Shown piece after piece: positions 10,046 to 19,810 of a stretch of 64,000 nucleotides of DNA. The notes under the pieces are model-generated. The model saw only the letters and a program-made list of their open reading frames with translations, was not told the origin of the DNA and made no database searches. The position numbers and the translations under genes are program-made. This DNA comes from Trichomonas tenax. Lineage: Eukaryota; Parabasalia; Trichomonadida; Trichomonadidae. Positions within the stretch are counted from its first letter, which is position 1; the number at the start of each line of letters is the position of its first letter. The stretch covers positions 1 to 64,000 of the forward strand of contig JALKBU010000098.1 in assembly GCA_023091735.1 (NCBI GenBank). Direction: 5' to 3'.

Positions 10046-11758
10046 TTATATTTCGAATGGAGAAGAAATAAGTCCTTGAATGAGGAATTCACTTTCATAT
10101 TCAGAATTCTTCTTCTTGACAATGTAGATGACGACAACAATGATTGCAATAAGAACAACAGCAGATACTGATGAGATTATGATGATGAATAGTTAAGATT
10201 TAATGAAGCTTGGTTTTCCTGTGTTGCCGCTTTTGGAATCATCATTCGGTGATGTTGAATTCGTTTCTGGTGATGTTGATGTGGTTGACTCTGAACTTTG
10301 AGTTGTTGATGATGGTTCTTGCGTAGGGATGACTGTTTCTGCAGTTTGTGTTTCTGGTTCAAAAGTTGGAGTTTCTGGTTCAGAAGTTGGCGTCTCTGGT
10401 TCAGAGGCTGTTGGTTCTTTCTCAGATGTTGGTTTTTCGGTCTCAAAAATAGAAGTTTCTGGTTCAGTTGAAGTAACTTCCAAGATATGGAAGATTCTGT
10501 GGATTAAAGAACTCTCTTGCGTTGCAATAATATTCATTTCCAGCTACATTGCAGTTGGTGGCGATGCATAGCTTCTATCACCCCAGAACTTATAATCGAA
10601 GCCTCCATAATTTTCATTAAGTGGCTCGCATTTCCACAAATAATCTGAAGGGAATGTTGTCATTGGTGGACCAATAGAGAAATTCTCGATTGTCCATCCA
10701 TCAATTGATTCCTGGTGTCCCCAAACAAGTGGCTGGACCATAGAGTATGATAGTTTGTAGTTTCCAGAGTCTTGGAGAGCAGCAACAGTTGCATCAGTAA
10801 GTCTCAAATAGTTTCCTCCATCGGGTTGAATATCAACACAGGTCATGATTTCGGTCATATAAGTTCTCATTTCCCAATGTGTTCCTGCTGTTCCTGGACA
10901 ACCTCCATCCTGGATTTCGATACCAGCTGGGCATTTCATTCCATTGTCACCTTTAAACTCTGTAACACCAAACCTCTTGGTTGCGAATTTATTGGCAAAA
11001 GGTGTAGTCAAGAATGTCAATTTCTTTCCCTTCACTGTGATTTCACAAAGTGGCCTATTGTGCTTTGAAGTTGATTCATATGGATGATACAGTAGGAAGT
11101 CATTGGCAGAAACACCTAAAGCGTGTAATATCTCATGAAGGCAGACCATGATAAATTTATTATTCCATGAACTTTCTGTTTGTATGTCTTAAGGTACAAA
11201 CCTTGGATTGACGAAAACTGCGCCCATGTATGGTCTCATAAATGTACTTTCTCTACCATTATTTCTTGCAGATGCAATAACATCTGAATTTCCACGAGTA
11301 CGAGATACGACTGCCATATAGAGATCATAGCCTTTGATATCATCGTATGCAGTATGAATTAAATAGGAATTATGATTGTCTTCATAATAATCTTGAAGTT
11401 TTATGGACTGAGATAACGGTATAACTGAAAGAAGTCTTTGTAGGTAATACTTTATTGCCTCAAAAGTATTCATAAGTGCCATAATTTGTTTTGGATTTAA
11501 CACTTCATTGGAAGCGCAAGTGAATCGTTCACCTCTCCGTTCTACAGTAGCTCCAGACTTCTTTCACATCATTTTATCCTCGCGTTCTCCATTTAAATAT
11601 CTATAATCCATGTAAATGCGAATGTTACTCCATGAATATGCATCTCTGGGCGATCTTTTCGATATCAGATTCTCCATTTCCACACTGATGTTGCGTTGTT
11701 CCGCTTCAAATCCACATTTGTGAATCCCATGATGAAGAATCAGTAAATGACACAACAT
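10046..11758 (-). pseudogene. GP63-like (leishmanolysin, M8) metallopeptidase, four in-frame stops
   Basis: One continuous frame of 571 codons from ATG (11758) to TAA (10046), broken only by four in-frame stops: TGA at 11564-11566, TAA at 11189-11191, TAG at 10544-10546 and TAA at 10193-10195. No frameshift is needed. Family features in order are a short hydrophobic start (MLCHLLILHHG) and an ectodomain. Next comes the zinc site HEILHALG (HExxHxxG), with a further histidine and Met-turn candidate in GTHWEMRTYMTEIMT. A Ser/Thr/Glu/Pro-rich stalk with SEPETPT repeats follows, then a membrane segment (about 20 residues, SSVSAVVLIAIIVVV) and a short basic cytoplasmic tail. Intact members are surface proteases. 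As it stands only fragments could be made. Confidence 0.88.
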
Positions 11759-12390
11759 TATTTAAATTTTATAAAATTTTTATTCAATTTGAAAATCTGC
11801 GTGTTTTTAAGATACATCAGATATATAATGCATCTGATTCAAAATATTTTCTGATAAAATTTGAGAAAATTGAAAAATTAATTAACGGAATTGTTTGCGT
11901 AATTTCAAAATGACCATATTTTAATTTAGGGATAAAAGTGATAATTTTAATTTTTACATAAAATAAATATCAATAATATTAATGTTAAATTATAGAATTT
12001 AAATTCAAAAGTGACAAAAATCAATTTTCAAAAATCTATTTGATACTCGAAAAAAGAGAAAACAAACTGTATGACGGTTAAATGCAGTTTCAATTTTGTG
12101 ATAACAGAAAATCGACTGAGTTGTGTAATTGAACTGATTTAAAAATGATGATATTCAGTTAATACAACTGCTGCCTATTCCAAAAACATCAAAATTTGGA
12201 TATTTTAATGGTTTTGATACGTAGATATTTACATGTCATAAATATGAACAAAGAAAATCAATGCTTGATAGTGTATATTATATTTGACTATGCTATCGAA
12301 AACTCCATGGCAGTTCAATTATCCAAAAATTATAAACTGGATGATAATTTGAATTATTAAATTTATAAGATATGCATTTACATAAAGTTT
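11759..12390. other. Intergenic, no gene seen
   Basis: About 630 bases of AT-rich spacer between two decayed genes on the minus strand. No coding or RNA signature is recognisable. Confidence 0.6.
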
Positions 12391-12812
12391 CTACTTAACC
12401 TTGATGGATGGACCACGCTTTAGTGTGTTAGCATACAGACTTGATCTTCAGCCTGCTTAAGAGCAGCATCAGCAAGTGCTTGATCAACACCATCAGCATC
12501 GATGATGCAGTTCGCACGTAATTCTATAATCCTACGCTTTGGTTCAAATTCCCATTCAGCGTCGATCTCAACTGTAATATCATTCACTTTATGACCTTTA
12601 TTCTCAAGAATGCGCTTAACAGAGGCTCCAAAGCAAGAATCGAATGCAAGAACAACATGATCCGGAGGAGATGGAGCAGCACCTTTTCGTGTTATCATAA
12701 TTGCACCTCTTCCTGCTCCATTTGTGCAAAACCACTCAATTCCATCAATAAGTTTCACATGCGCTTTGGCAATTTCCCTTCCTGCTGGAAGTTTTACAAA
12801 TGAGCGCAACAA
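12391..12812 (-). pseudogene. OsmC-like protein, probably hydrogenosomal, start codon lost and C-terminus frameshifted
   Basis: OsmC/Ohr-like thiol peroxidase-type protein. Visible features are the first reactive cysteine (VVLAFDSCFGASVKRILENKG), the strand KVNDITVEIDAEW, and the second cysteine in a helix (ALKQAEDQVCMLTH). The N-terminus (LRSFVKLPAG after the first codon) looks like a short hydrogenosomal presequence, which normally begins Met-Leu. Here the Met position is TTG; no ATG exists between it and the upstream stop. After VCMLTH a TAA appears at 12420, but one base over, the frame continues KRGPSIKVK to a TAG at 12391, the expected ending. A lost start plus a late frameshift suggest recent decay. 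Alternatives are TTG initiation and a protein about ten residues short. Confidence 0.7.
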
Positions 12813-12817
12813 AATTC

Positions 12818-12919
12818 TTTACATGTCAAACACATACTTTTACGTGACAAAAAATAACAATTTTACGTGTCAGAATAAATATTTATTTGTCAAATATGGA
12901 TGGTTTACTTGTCAAAATT
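12818..12919 (+). promoter_or_regulatory. Array of five TTTAC(A/G)TGTCAAA-like motifs
   Basis: Five copies of a TTTACRTGTCAAA-like motif, with cores TGTCA or TGACA starting at 12824, 12845, 12869, 12888 and 12910. The spacings are 21, 24, 19 and 22 bases, close to two helical turns. The array fills the gap between the OsmC-like gene (minus strand) and the Mon2-like gene (plus strand) and could serve both. The last copy ends a few bases before the ATG at 12923. Similar arrays recur before other genes in this window. Confidence 0.55.
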
Positions 12920-12922
12920 TTT

Positions 12923-15900
12923 ATGAATGATTCTTTTCAACAACTATGCAACGAGATCAAGAAGTATACTTCATATCGTGAACAAGAGGAGGTGAAGTCA
13001 GCGTTCAACGAATTCATACAACAAATAAATCAAAAACAAGTAACATTTCCAATTTCAAATTCGAATTCACCGTTTGTCAAGGCCATATCTGCAATATTAC
13101 GCAGTAAAAAGCCATCAGCAAGCATTTATCCATTGATTCACGCAATTTGTGATTGTATTTTGCAAGATATTTTTACTGATTCGGCTTTATCAAGCATTGT
13201 TCGCGAGTTTGATAACTTATACAACTACGATGATACAGAATTTTCGCTAAAAATTATACAGTTTATGTCAAGTACGCTTCCTAAACATTTATCACACTTA
13301 AATCTAATCAAATCACTATGTTCAATTGTTTTGAACTTCTTAACGGATTCTCACGCGATAGTTGTCAACGCATCTTACGCAGCGATTCAACAAATGATTT
13401 CTACAGAATTCAATTTTATTCAAAATTCGAAATTTGATGAATTGGCGACAGAAGATCGTAATAAAATGAAAATTATCGTTAAAAACGGACTTTCGGCTAA
13501 ATTTTCTGATCCTTTATGCGTGATTGCATTTTTAATTTTGAATGATCTTGCTTATTTACTTGCTGGAAAGAATACGATGTGGCTACACATCAATTCAATA
13601 CCAAGTCCGATATTGTTGAAATTATGGGAAGCAATTTTATTAACACAATCTAATTTCTTGAAATCTTCGCATCATTTCTTGAAAATAGTTGAAAACAGTG
13701 TTACTTCTCTTCCTGCAAGTGAAGAATCAATCTCTTTACACGCTTCATTTTGCAAATTATTTTATTTTGAACTTCCAGATACTTCAATTTCTATTATTTC
13801 ACGTTATTTATCTCATTTAACTACAGAATCTGACAAACGCAATCTATCTTTAATATTCTTTAAATCCATTTTACTTTCAGATTCAACATTTTTATCAACA
13901 TTTTCTAATTGGGAAATAATTTCACCTATTTTCATTAGTCTTGATAAATTCATTGATACAGGTCTTTATGAAACGATTGTTGATGTTTCCTTATCCCAAA
14001 TCCGTGATGAATCAAAAAATCCAAAATTTCATTTGATCACTCCTTGTGAAATATCGATTCTACTCATAAATCAAGTTGTCCCTAATGCAAATCTAGATGT
14101 TAGCCAATACATAAATCAGATCATCTCAATTTTGATAAAATTAATTAGAATCTGTGACAAAAATAGTTGCGAAACAGTTTTCCGTACATATAACTTATTA
14201 ATACTGAATATCAAGCCAGAGAATGAAGAACATAGAATTATTTTATTAAGAATATTATGTTCATTGATTTCTAAACAAAGAATATTTAGAACGCCTTTGG
14301 ATCCACTTGAAGAACAAGCAAACCAGTTGCTACATATGAATAAGCAAGGATTTTGGTTCAAAGGAAAGAGTGTGTTTTCGTATCATTTAGTTTCAAAGTT
14401 ATTATCAACACATCCTGAATTTTTCTTGAAAATATTCAACAGGTTATTCGGCTCTCTCAGCTTTTATGAGGACGCTAAAATCGACCCTGCTTTTACAAAG
14501 CAACTATCGCAGACAGAAGTAATCAATCTAACAAAGATATTAGTCAATGGAAGTTCATTTTCGATTAATTTCCTTGGAACAATGTTGCCACAAAATGTTT
14601 TGAATTTCACTCAAATATGGAATTCAATTTGCTTATTAATTCCTCATCTATTTGAAAAAGATGAGTTATGTGAAGCAGCAACTAATTTATTAGGTGTTGT
14701 AAGTTCAAAGATGGTGACGAAAGAAACTGAACAAGAAATTTTGCAGTGCTATTCTACAATTTTAAACTTTGAAGGAAAACCATCTCCAGATATAAAGTGC
14801 AAGTTAATTGAACAGATAAACTTAATAATAAAGCATTTTGGAACTCTTATTGGCAATGGATGGAAGTATATAATTGCATCCATCAAATTACAAAATTGTT
14901 GCCAAAACAAATCGATAATTGGTGCTGCGTTTCAAACACTTAATTCAATTTGCACAGACAATTTACAGAAATTATCCGACCCACTTCTATCTAATATCAT
15001 AAATCTCATTATCGACTATACATCTAAAAATCCAGATCTGAACATTGCACTTACTGCAATCGGATTATTATGGAATGTTGCTCCACAAATCACCAAAAAT
15101 GTAACTCTCTGGAAACAAGTTTTAACATTGATGCTGTCTTTATTCAATGATCCGCGCGCTGATGTTTCATCAGGCGCTTTATCGACATTCTTTACACTAT
15201 TGACGTCAAACTCTCAACAAATGCCTGCAGAGATATTTCCATATTTACTTGATAACTGCTTGATTAAGCTTTTAGAATCATATGTGACATTTCCATCAGA
15301 AAAATATGTTGTTTATCAACATGCTTTATGCGAAATGGGTCATTGCGTTTGTAGCTTTTGGGCTCAATTAGATAGTTTATCAAGTTTTAGAACAAGATTT
15401 TGGCCTTTGTTAATCGAAAAAGTTTTAACATTTTTAACAGTTTGCGAAGATCCCGAAATTTGTTCTAATTGCTTATCATTTTATGAAGATGTTTTCCCAT
15501 GCCCACTCATGTCAACAGATGTTAGAGAACTCCTTCTGAATTCATTCGAGAAGATTATTTATTTGTTCTTGGACAGAGACACAATGTCGAATTTTGTTAT
15601 CAGTGAAATAGGAAAAGTTGCACAAAGGACTCTTCCAACACAAAAATCTGCACTCAATGAAGCAATGCTCGACAAATGGCTGTCAGTATTCGAAAGATTA
15701 TCTTTAACACTGCCAAGCGAAAAAATCGTTCATTCAGTTACGCAAAAATGCATTTCATCGAGTTTTGGTTTGCTTCCGATTGATGATGATTTTATGATCA
15801 AGATATGCCACTCAATGTCTAGAATTGCTGTGAAGAGTGGAAAGATGCATGTTATACATTGCGTCTTACAGAATACAATTGCAGCATTAGATTCACTTAA

Positions 15901-16489
15901 CCCACAAAGTTACACTGTTTTTATAATGTCAATGAGTGAAATTTTCTCGCTTCCAAATTCAACGAATTTCCTCAAAAAGATCATTTCACTCGCTGATAAA
16001 TTCAGTCCATCAGATATGTATCGAATATTTAGTGAAATATCAGATAAAAACAATAAAATAGCACAATTAGCAATTCCTGAAATGATTAAATCATTGTCAG
16101 GAGCTGAAAAAGAAGATAAGAAATTTTTCATTAAGAAATATTCCAGAAATTCTTCTGTATTGATGAAAGTGTTCAAGAGATATTGTTTGGTTGATTCTCC
16201 GCAGTTCTCACAGTCTGTATTTGACACATGCTTTGATGATGTTCTTATGGGTCTTAAGTTTTCTGTTGAAGAAGGAAATCTTGATGTCATTGTTTTCTTG
16301 AGAGAAGCTAAAGTTCCAGCAAAGACCTTTGGATTACTCAAAGACTGCAAGAGATGGCACTTGCACTTCCTTGCATGCAGCTTCTCACGTTTATTATTTG
16401 ATCCAAAACAAGATGTTGCAAGTGCTGCATCAAATGTTGTATCTGATATTGCAGAAGACTTTGCTGCAATGACAAAGCATATAGAGTAA
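12923..16489 (+). CDS. Mon2-like HEAT-repeat protein (Golgi/endosome traffic)
   Basis: About 1188 residues of alpha-helical HEAT-type repeats with no membrane segment. The strongest family signal is near residue 706, DLNIALTAIGLLWNVAPQ, followed by a DPRADVSSGALSTFF segment. Both resemble the conserved region of Mon2 and the related Sec7-family BIG/GBF proteins, which work on Golgi and endosome membranes. No Sec7 domain is visible, which fits Mon2. The protein is shorter than yeast or animal Mon2. An in-frame ATG also exists at 12896, but the codons between it and 12923 spell out a promoter motif (TTTACTTGTCAAAATTT), so I prefer 12923. A general HEAT scaffold remains possible. Confidence 0.65.
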   Translation: MNDSFQQLCNEIKKYTSYREQEEVKSAFNEFIQQINQKQVTFPISNSNSPFVKAISAILRSKKPSASIYPLIHAICDCILQDIFTDSALSSIVREFDNLYNYDDTEFSLKIIQFMSSTLPKHLSHLNLIKSLCSIVLNFLTDSHAIVVNASYAAIQQMISTEFNFIQNSKFDELATEDRNKMKIIVKNGLSAKFSDPLCVIAFLILNDLAYLLAGKNTMWLHINSIPSPILLKLWEAILLTQSNFLKSSHHFLKIVENSVTSLPASEESISLHASFCKLFYFELPDTSISIISRYLSHLTTESDKRNLSLIFFKSILLSDSTFLSTFSNWEIISPIFISLDKFIDTGLYETIVDVSLSQIRDESKNPKFHLITPCEISILLINQVVPNANLDVSQYINQIISILIKLIRICDKNSCETVFRTYNLLILNIKPENEEHRIILLRILCSLISKQRIFRTPLDPLEEQANQLLHMNKQGFWFKGKSVFSYHLVSKLLSTHPEFFLKIFNRLFGSLSFYEDAKIDPAFTKQLSQTEVINLTKILVNGSSFSINFLGTMLPQNVLNFTQIWNSICLLIPHLFEKDELCEAATNLLGVVSSKMVTKETEQEILQCYSTILNFEGKPSPDIKCKLIEQINLIIKHFGTLIGNGWKYIIASIKLQNCCQNKSIIGAAFQTLNSICTDNLQKLSDPLLSNIINLIIDYTSKNPDLNIALTAIGLLWNVAPQITKNVTLWKQVLTLMLSLFNDPRADVSSGALSTFFTLLTSNSQQMPAEIFPYLLDNCLIKLLESYVTFPSEKYVVYQHALCEMGHCVCSFWAQLDSLSSFRTRFWPLLIEKVLTFLTVCEDPEICSNCLSFYEDVFPCPLMSTDVRELLLNSFEKIIYLFLDRDTMSNFVISEIGKVAQRTLPTQKSALNEAMLDKWLSVFERLSLTLPSEKIVHSVTQKCISSSFGLLPIDDDFMIKICHSMSRIAVKSGKMHVIHCVLQNTIAALDSLNPQSYTVFIMSMSEIFSLPNSTNFLKKIISLADKFSPSDMYRIFSEISDKNNKIAQLAIPEMIKSLSGAEKEDKKFFIKKYSRNSSVLMKVFKRYCLVDSPQFSQSVFDTCFDDVLMGLKFSVEEGNLDVIVFLREAKVPAKTFGLLKDCKRWHLHFLACSFSRLLFDPKQDVASAASNVVSDIAEDFAAMTKHIE

Positions 16490-17045
16490 TTTTTATATAT
16501 TAGCATTAATAAATTGTTTATTATTTTCCTTATATCAATATTGCATTTGTACCAAATTTTCAATCAAAAAATGCAGAAACATGAAAAGAAAAATAATCAA
16601 ACATTGGGTTTCATAAATGGCAAAATTAAAACATTTAATGAAGAAGTCTGCTCTAAAAATGAGCTCAGAATTATAAAGAGAATCAATGAATTCAATCATA
16701 TGATGTTATATTTAGATAGAGAGTGTGTTTTAACTGAAAGAATAACATGAGAATTTTTATCAATTCAAAATCATTTTATCACTAGCTAGGCTGTGGTTAT
16801 TTATGGTTAATAAGATGTGATAGAACCTCTAATGCATGTTCAATGTATTGATAAAGAAATTTTGTGATGAAACGTTGGAGATTTCAAGAATCAAAAATTC
16901 ATTTCTGAATTTCGTATTTTTTATGATACATGATATCTATACAATGAACAAAAATAGCTTGTTAAATTTTTCCATCTATCATTTGCTGATTAAGAGAAAA
17001 AGAACAAAATTGGATTTTTGCTTTCTTCATAAAAGTGACAAACAA
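16490..17045. other. Intergenic, no gene seen
   Basis: AT-rich spacer. The frame of the next gene is open for another 70 codons upstream, but that part is low-complexity (Phe/Lys/Ile/Asn-rich), unlike the protein, so I count it as leader. Confidence 0.55.
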
Positions 17046-17675
17046 ATGAGTGAAAAATCTTTGATTCATGGACTTCCTCAGCGTCTTGTCAACGATCGCG
17101 CTTTTGGCCGCAAAGACAAAGAGGACCCGGACAACTCCAAGAAACTGATCAAAGGACCAGATTTTATCGATGATGATATTTTAATTAACGAAACACACAT
17201 TCCAAAATCGAGTTTATACGCAAACGAAGTTCCACAGAACAGCGCTCTTCCTCCTGCATCTCCAAATGTACTCACAATCATTGGCGTTTTGCCAAATCAA
17301 TGCAAACAAATTCATCGTTTCTTCAGGAATTTAGATATTACGTGTTTATTCGATCGAGAAACAGCTACTGGTGATCTTGGCAATTGGATTGTTGTCACTT
17401 TAAGCAAAAATGTTCAAGATATTCCAGAACTTTCGGCACACACACAATTTTCGGACACTGTATTTGGAGGATGTTATATTGGACGCTATAGAGAAGAATC
17501 TATCTTCGCAATTCCTGCTGATGACGCTTCTAAAAATCACCGAATTCCAATTTTCCGTCACCAGAAGCGTGCTGAGGACTTAACGACTGCACCACTCGAA
17601 GATAAATCATTGTGGATCAAGTTCCGTGAATTTGTCATTGGTGAGAATGAAATTTGCGTCAAAGACACACAATAA
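17046..17675 (+). CDS. Nup35/Nup53-like nucleoporin (MPPN-type RRM)
   Basis: A 209-residue protein. The central domain (about 75-165) matches the RRM-like MPPN domain of Nup35/Nup53. It has VLTIIGVLPNQCKQIHRFFRN, then GDLGNWIVVTLSK, and a final strand with TVFGGCYIGRYR. In the family this domain dimerises and anchors the inner ring of the nuclear pore to the membrane. The flanks are polar and disordered (IPKSSLYANEVPQNS; a linker with KNHRIPIFRHQKR). I chose the ATG at 17046 (MSEKSLIHGLPQRL), because upstream codons look like AT-rich leader. It is shorter than animal Nup35 and lacks obvious FG repeats. Confidence 0.68.
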   Translation: MSEKSLIHGLPQRLVNDRAFGRKDKEDPDNSKKLIKGPDFIDDDILINETHIPKSSLYANEVPQNSALPPASPNVLTIIGVLPNQCKQIHRFFRNLDITCLFDRETATGDLGNWIVVTLSKNVQDIPELSAHTQFSDTVFGGCYIGRYREESIFAIPADDASKNHRIPIFRHQKRAEDLTTAPLEDKSLWIKFREFVIGENEICVKDTQ

Positions 17676-18081
17676 TTGATATTGTTATTTTTGAATATAT
17701 TTTCATCCAAATTAGAGATATACTACTTATATATTAATAAAGTTTTTGTTATTTTTGATCAATATTATTAATTTTGAATAAACAAGCATAGACCTATAAT
17801 ACTAAGGAAATCAACAATATGAAATCAATGAATATTTATTCTTATTATCGATATTTTCCAATATTAAGTTTTTTGAATCAAATATTCAAACTCAAGGAGC
17901 TTTAAATGAATTATTATAAGATATTATAGTACATGACAGAATATAATATTTGAAATAGTTTTATTAAAGTTTTGCTTTCTGTTTCTGAATTGGATTTTAT
18001 GAAAATGATGAAATAACATTTTTAGTACTAACAAAAAGTGACATTTTGAATGATAACTTACTATTTTCAAAATAAAAATGA
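17676..18081. other. Intergenic, no gene seen
   Basis: AT-rich spacer, about 400 bases, with no recognisable feature. Confidence 0.6.
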
Positions 18082-18949
18082 ATGATGGACGTAAGCGCAT
18101 TCACTATAAATGGAGATTCAATTTCTATAAAGAACAAACAACAAACAGGATCAGTTATCATTGATAATTCAGTTTCAGGAATTTTATATATCGATAAAAA
18201 TGGATTTTTTTTTTGAATCTCAATTACAATCAATTGATTTAAGTCAATCAAAGATTGAAGGAATTAAAGAATCAAGTTTCGCTAACATGTATCATGTTTA
18301 GCAAATTTTATTTCCTCCAACATTGAAAACGATCGAAACCGCAGCATTTAGAAACTCTGTCATACCAAAACTCCTTTTCCCGCCTTCAATAACATCAATA
18401 GGTACATTTGCTGTCTTTGAAGGATGAACTTCTAGATGAAATATCATTGAGTTCTCCATGTCAATATTATAGAATTGAGGATGAATGTTTGATTTCCATC
18501 TCTGATAATAAACTCCTTCGTGCTGGAGTTAGTATCGAAGTCTTCGCATTAGATGTTGCCTTTATCAGTACTTCCGCATTCTCACAAACTAATATTACAA
18601 AGTTTATAGCAACTTCAAGTTTAAGGGCATTTAAATTGTTGATTTAAAGAATTCTTCTATAGAAAGAATCTCACAATTTTGTTTTCCATTCAGTTCAATA
18701 TCATCAATTGTTTTACCAGAAACTTTAATCAATATTGAACAAAAAATATTCGTTCAATGTCCAAAACTCAAGAGTGTTATGTATCTTGGAAATAAAAACT
18801 TCAATTTTATTAATATTTTTGATTCCCCAGAGTCAGTCAAAGTTTATGTTTTAGATGTTTATAATTTCGAACATTTTGGAAATTCTCGCGCGATACACAT
18901 TGATTTTCAAGAAGTTCACAGACTTTTACTATCGCGAATTAATACATGA
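18082..18949 (+). pseudogene. BspA-like LRR protein, decayed (second cluster, copy A)
   Basis: It begins MMDVSAFTINGDSISIKNK. A run of nine T (near 18206) shifts the frame in the middle of the GILYIDKNGFF segment. In-frame stops follow at about 18299 (after ANMYHV) and 18424, and another after AFKLLI. Reading through these breaks gives LRR_5 units (ILFPPTLKTIETAAF, LLFPPSITSIGTFAVF) and the family ending (PESVKVYVLDVYNFEHF, then HIDFQEVHRLLLSRINT). The whole unit lines up with the copy at 19811-20761, so the two are tandem duplicates. At least four disruptions make it non-functional. Confidence 0.75.
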
Positions 18950-19810
18950 AAATTCAGGTCTTCGAATAATACGATTTTGATTCATTTTTTGTTCATTCTA
19001 ATCTTTGATTCGGCAAAGATTTAATTTTTTTTAACTTCTAATAATTGATTCATTTTTGAATCATTTAAGTGTTTCATCAGTAGCAATTAAAAACATCCGC
19101 ATATTCTCGAGTATAAAAAACTAATTGCCAGCATTTTTAATGATATAATTTGTGTCAAGACATCTTTGTTTGATGGCAATTCAGGAAGAGCAGAATTTTT
19201 TTATGCTATTGGATTATATTGCACCACCTTAGATCAATTTATTAGAGAAGGTATCCCAGCAGGTGCATATGCAGTTGACAGAATTCAACTATTTGCAAGG
19301 GTTAAATCAATTGATTCATTTTTAATTTATCCATATCCTCGAAATTATTTTTGTACTGTAAATACAATTTTCCCAACATACTCATGGAAGCTTCTTATAA
19401 CACTGATGATCTACTTATAGCTACGTAAATAAAATCAATTTAAGAACATATACTCAGTTTGCACTCAAATTCATTTTAAAAAATTTAATCAAAACTTGCA
19501 GTTAAATGATTATATAAACAAGATTGCTCGTGTTGATTGAAGCACCTATTTTAGATGAATCTATATGGGCAAGCACACATTCTTCCAATCCTTTATATAT
19601 AAAAATTTCTCTCTCAAATTAAATTAAATTCAAAATGTATCATTTTCAGAAAGAATATAATCAGTGTATTCCAAAATTCCAGTCTTTAAACATTTTTCAT
19701 GTGCTTTTGTGGCCGAAAAATGTTTCAAAGCTTAATCACTGAAGAGTAAAATTAAGAATACAAAAGTTCCATTTTAATACATGCTTTAAAGATGAAACAT
19801 CTTTTTAAAA
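18950..19810. other. Intergenic between two BspA-like pseudogenes
   Basis: About 860 bases of AT-rich spacer. An open frame at 19166-19420 on the plus strand (84 codons, reading FFYAIGLYCTTLDQF and similar) has no recognisable domain and may be part of a decayed gene. I do not call it. Confidence 0.5.

Noticed and set aside
11150..11191. Short intron explaining the stop at 11189 in the GP63-like gene
   Set aside because: No donor or acceptor signals are present, and reading straight through the stop keeps the family sequence in frame.
12420..12435. CTAACACAC as a possible intron 3' splice signal (ACTAACACACAG type), and a similar string near 39391
   Set aside because: Neither has the full 12-base signal or a matching GTATGT 5' site at a sensible distance, and removing sequence there does not improve a protein.
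15910..16563. 217-codon open frame antisense to the Mon2-like gene
   Set aside because: It is out-of-phase with real codon use, has no recognisable domain and lies opposite a clear HEAT coding sequence.
16836..17045. 70-codon N-terminal extension of the Nup35-like protein
   Set aside because: It is AT-rich and low complexity, unlike the rest of the protein; the ATG at 17046 gives a normal start.
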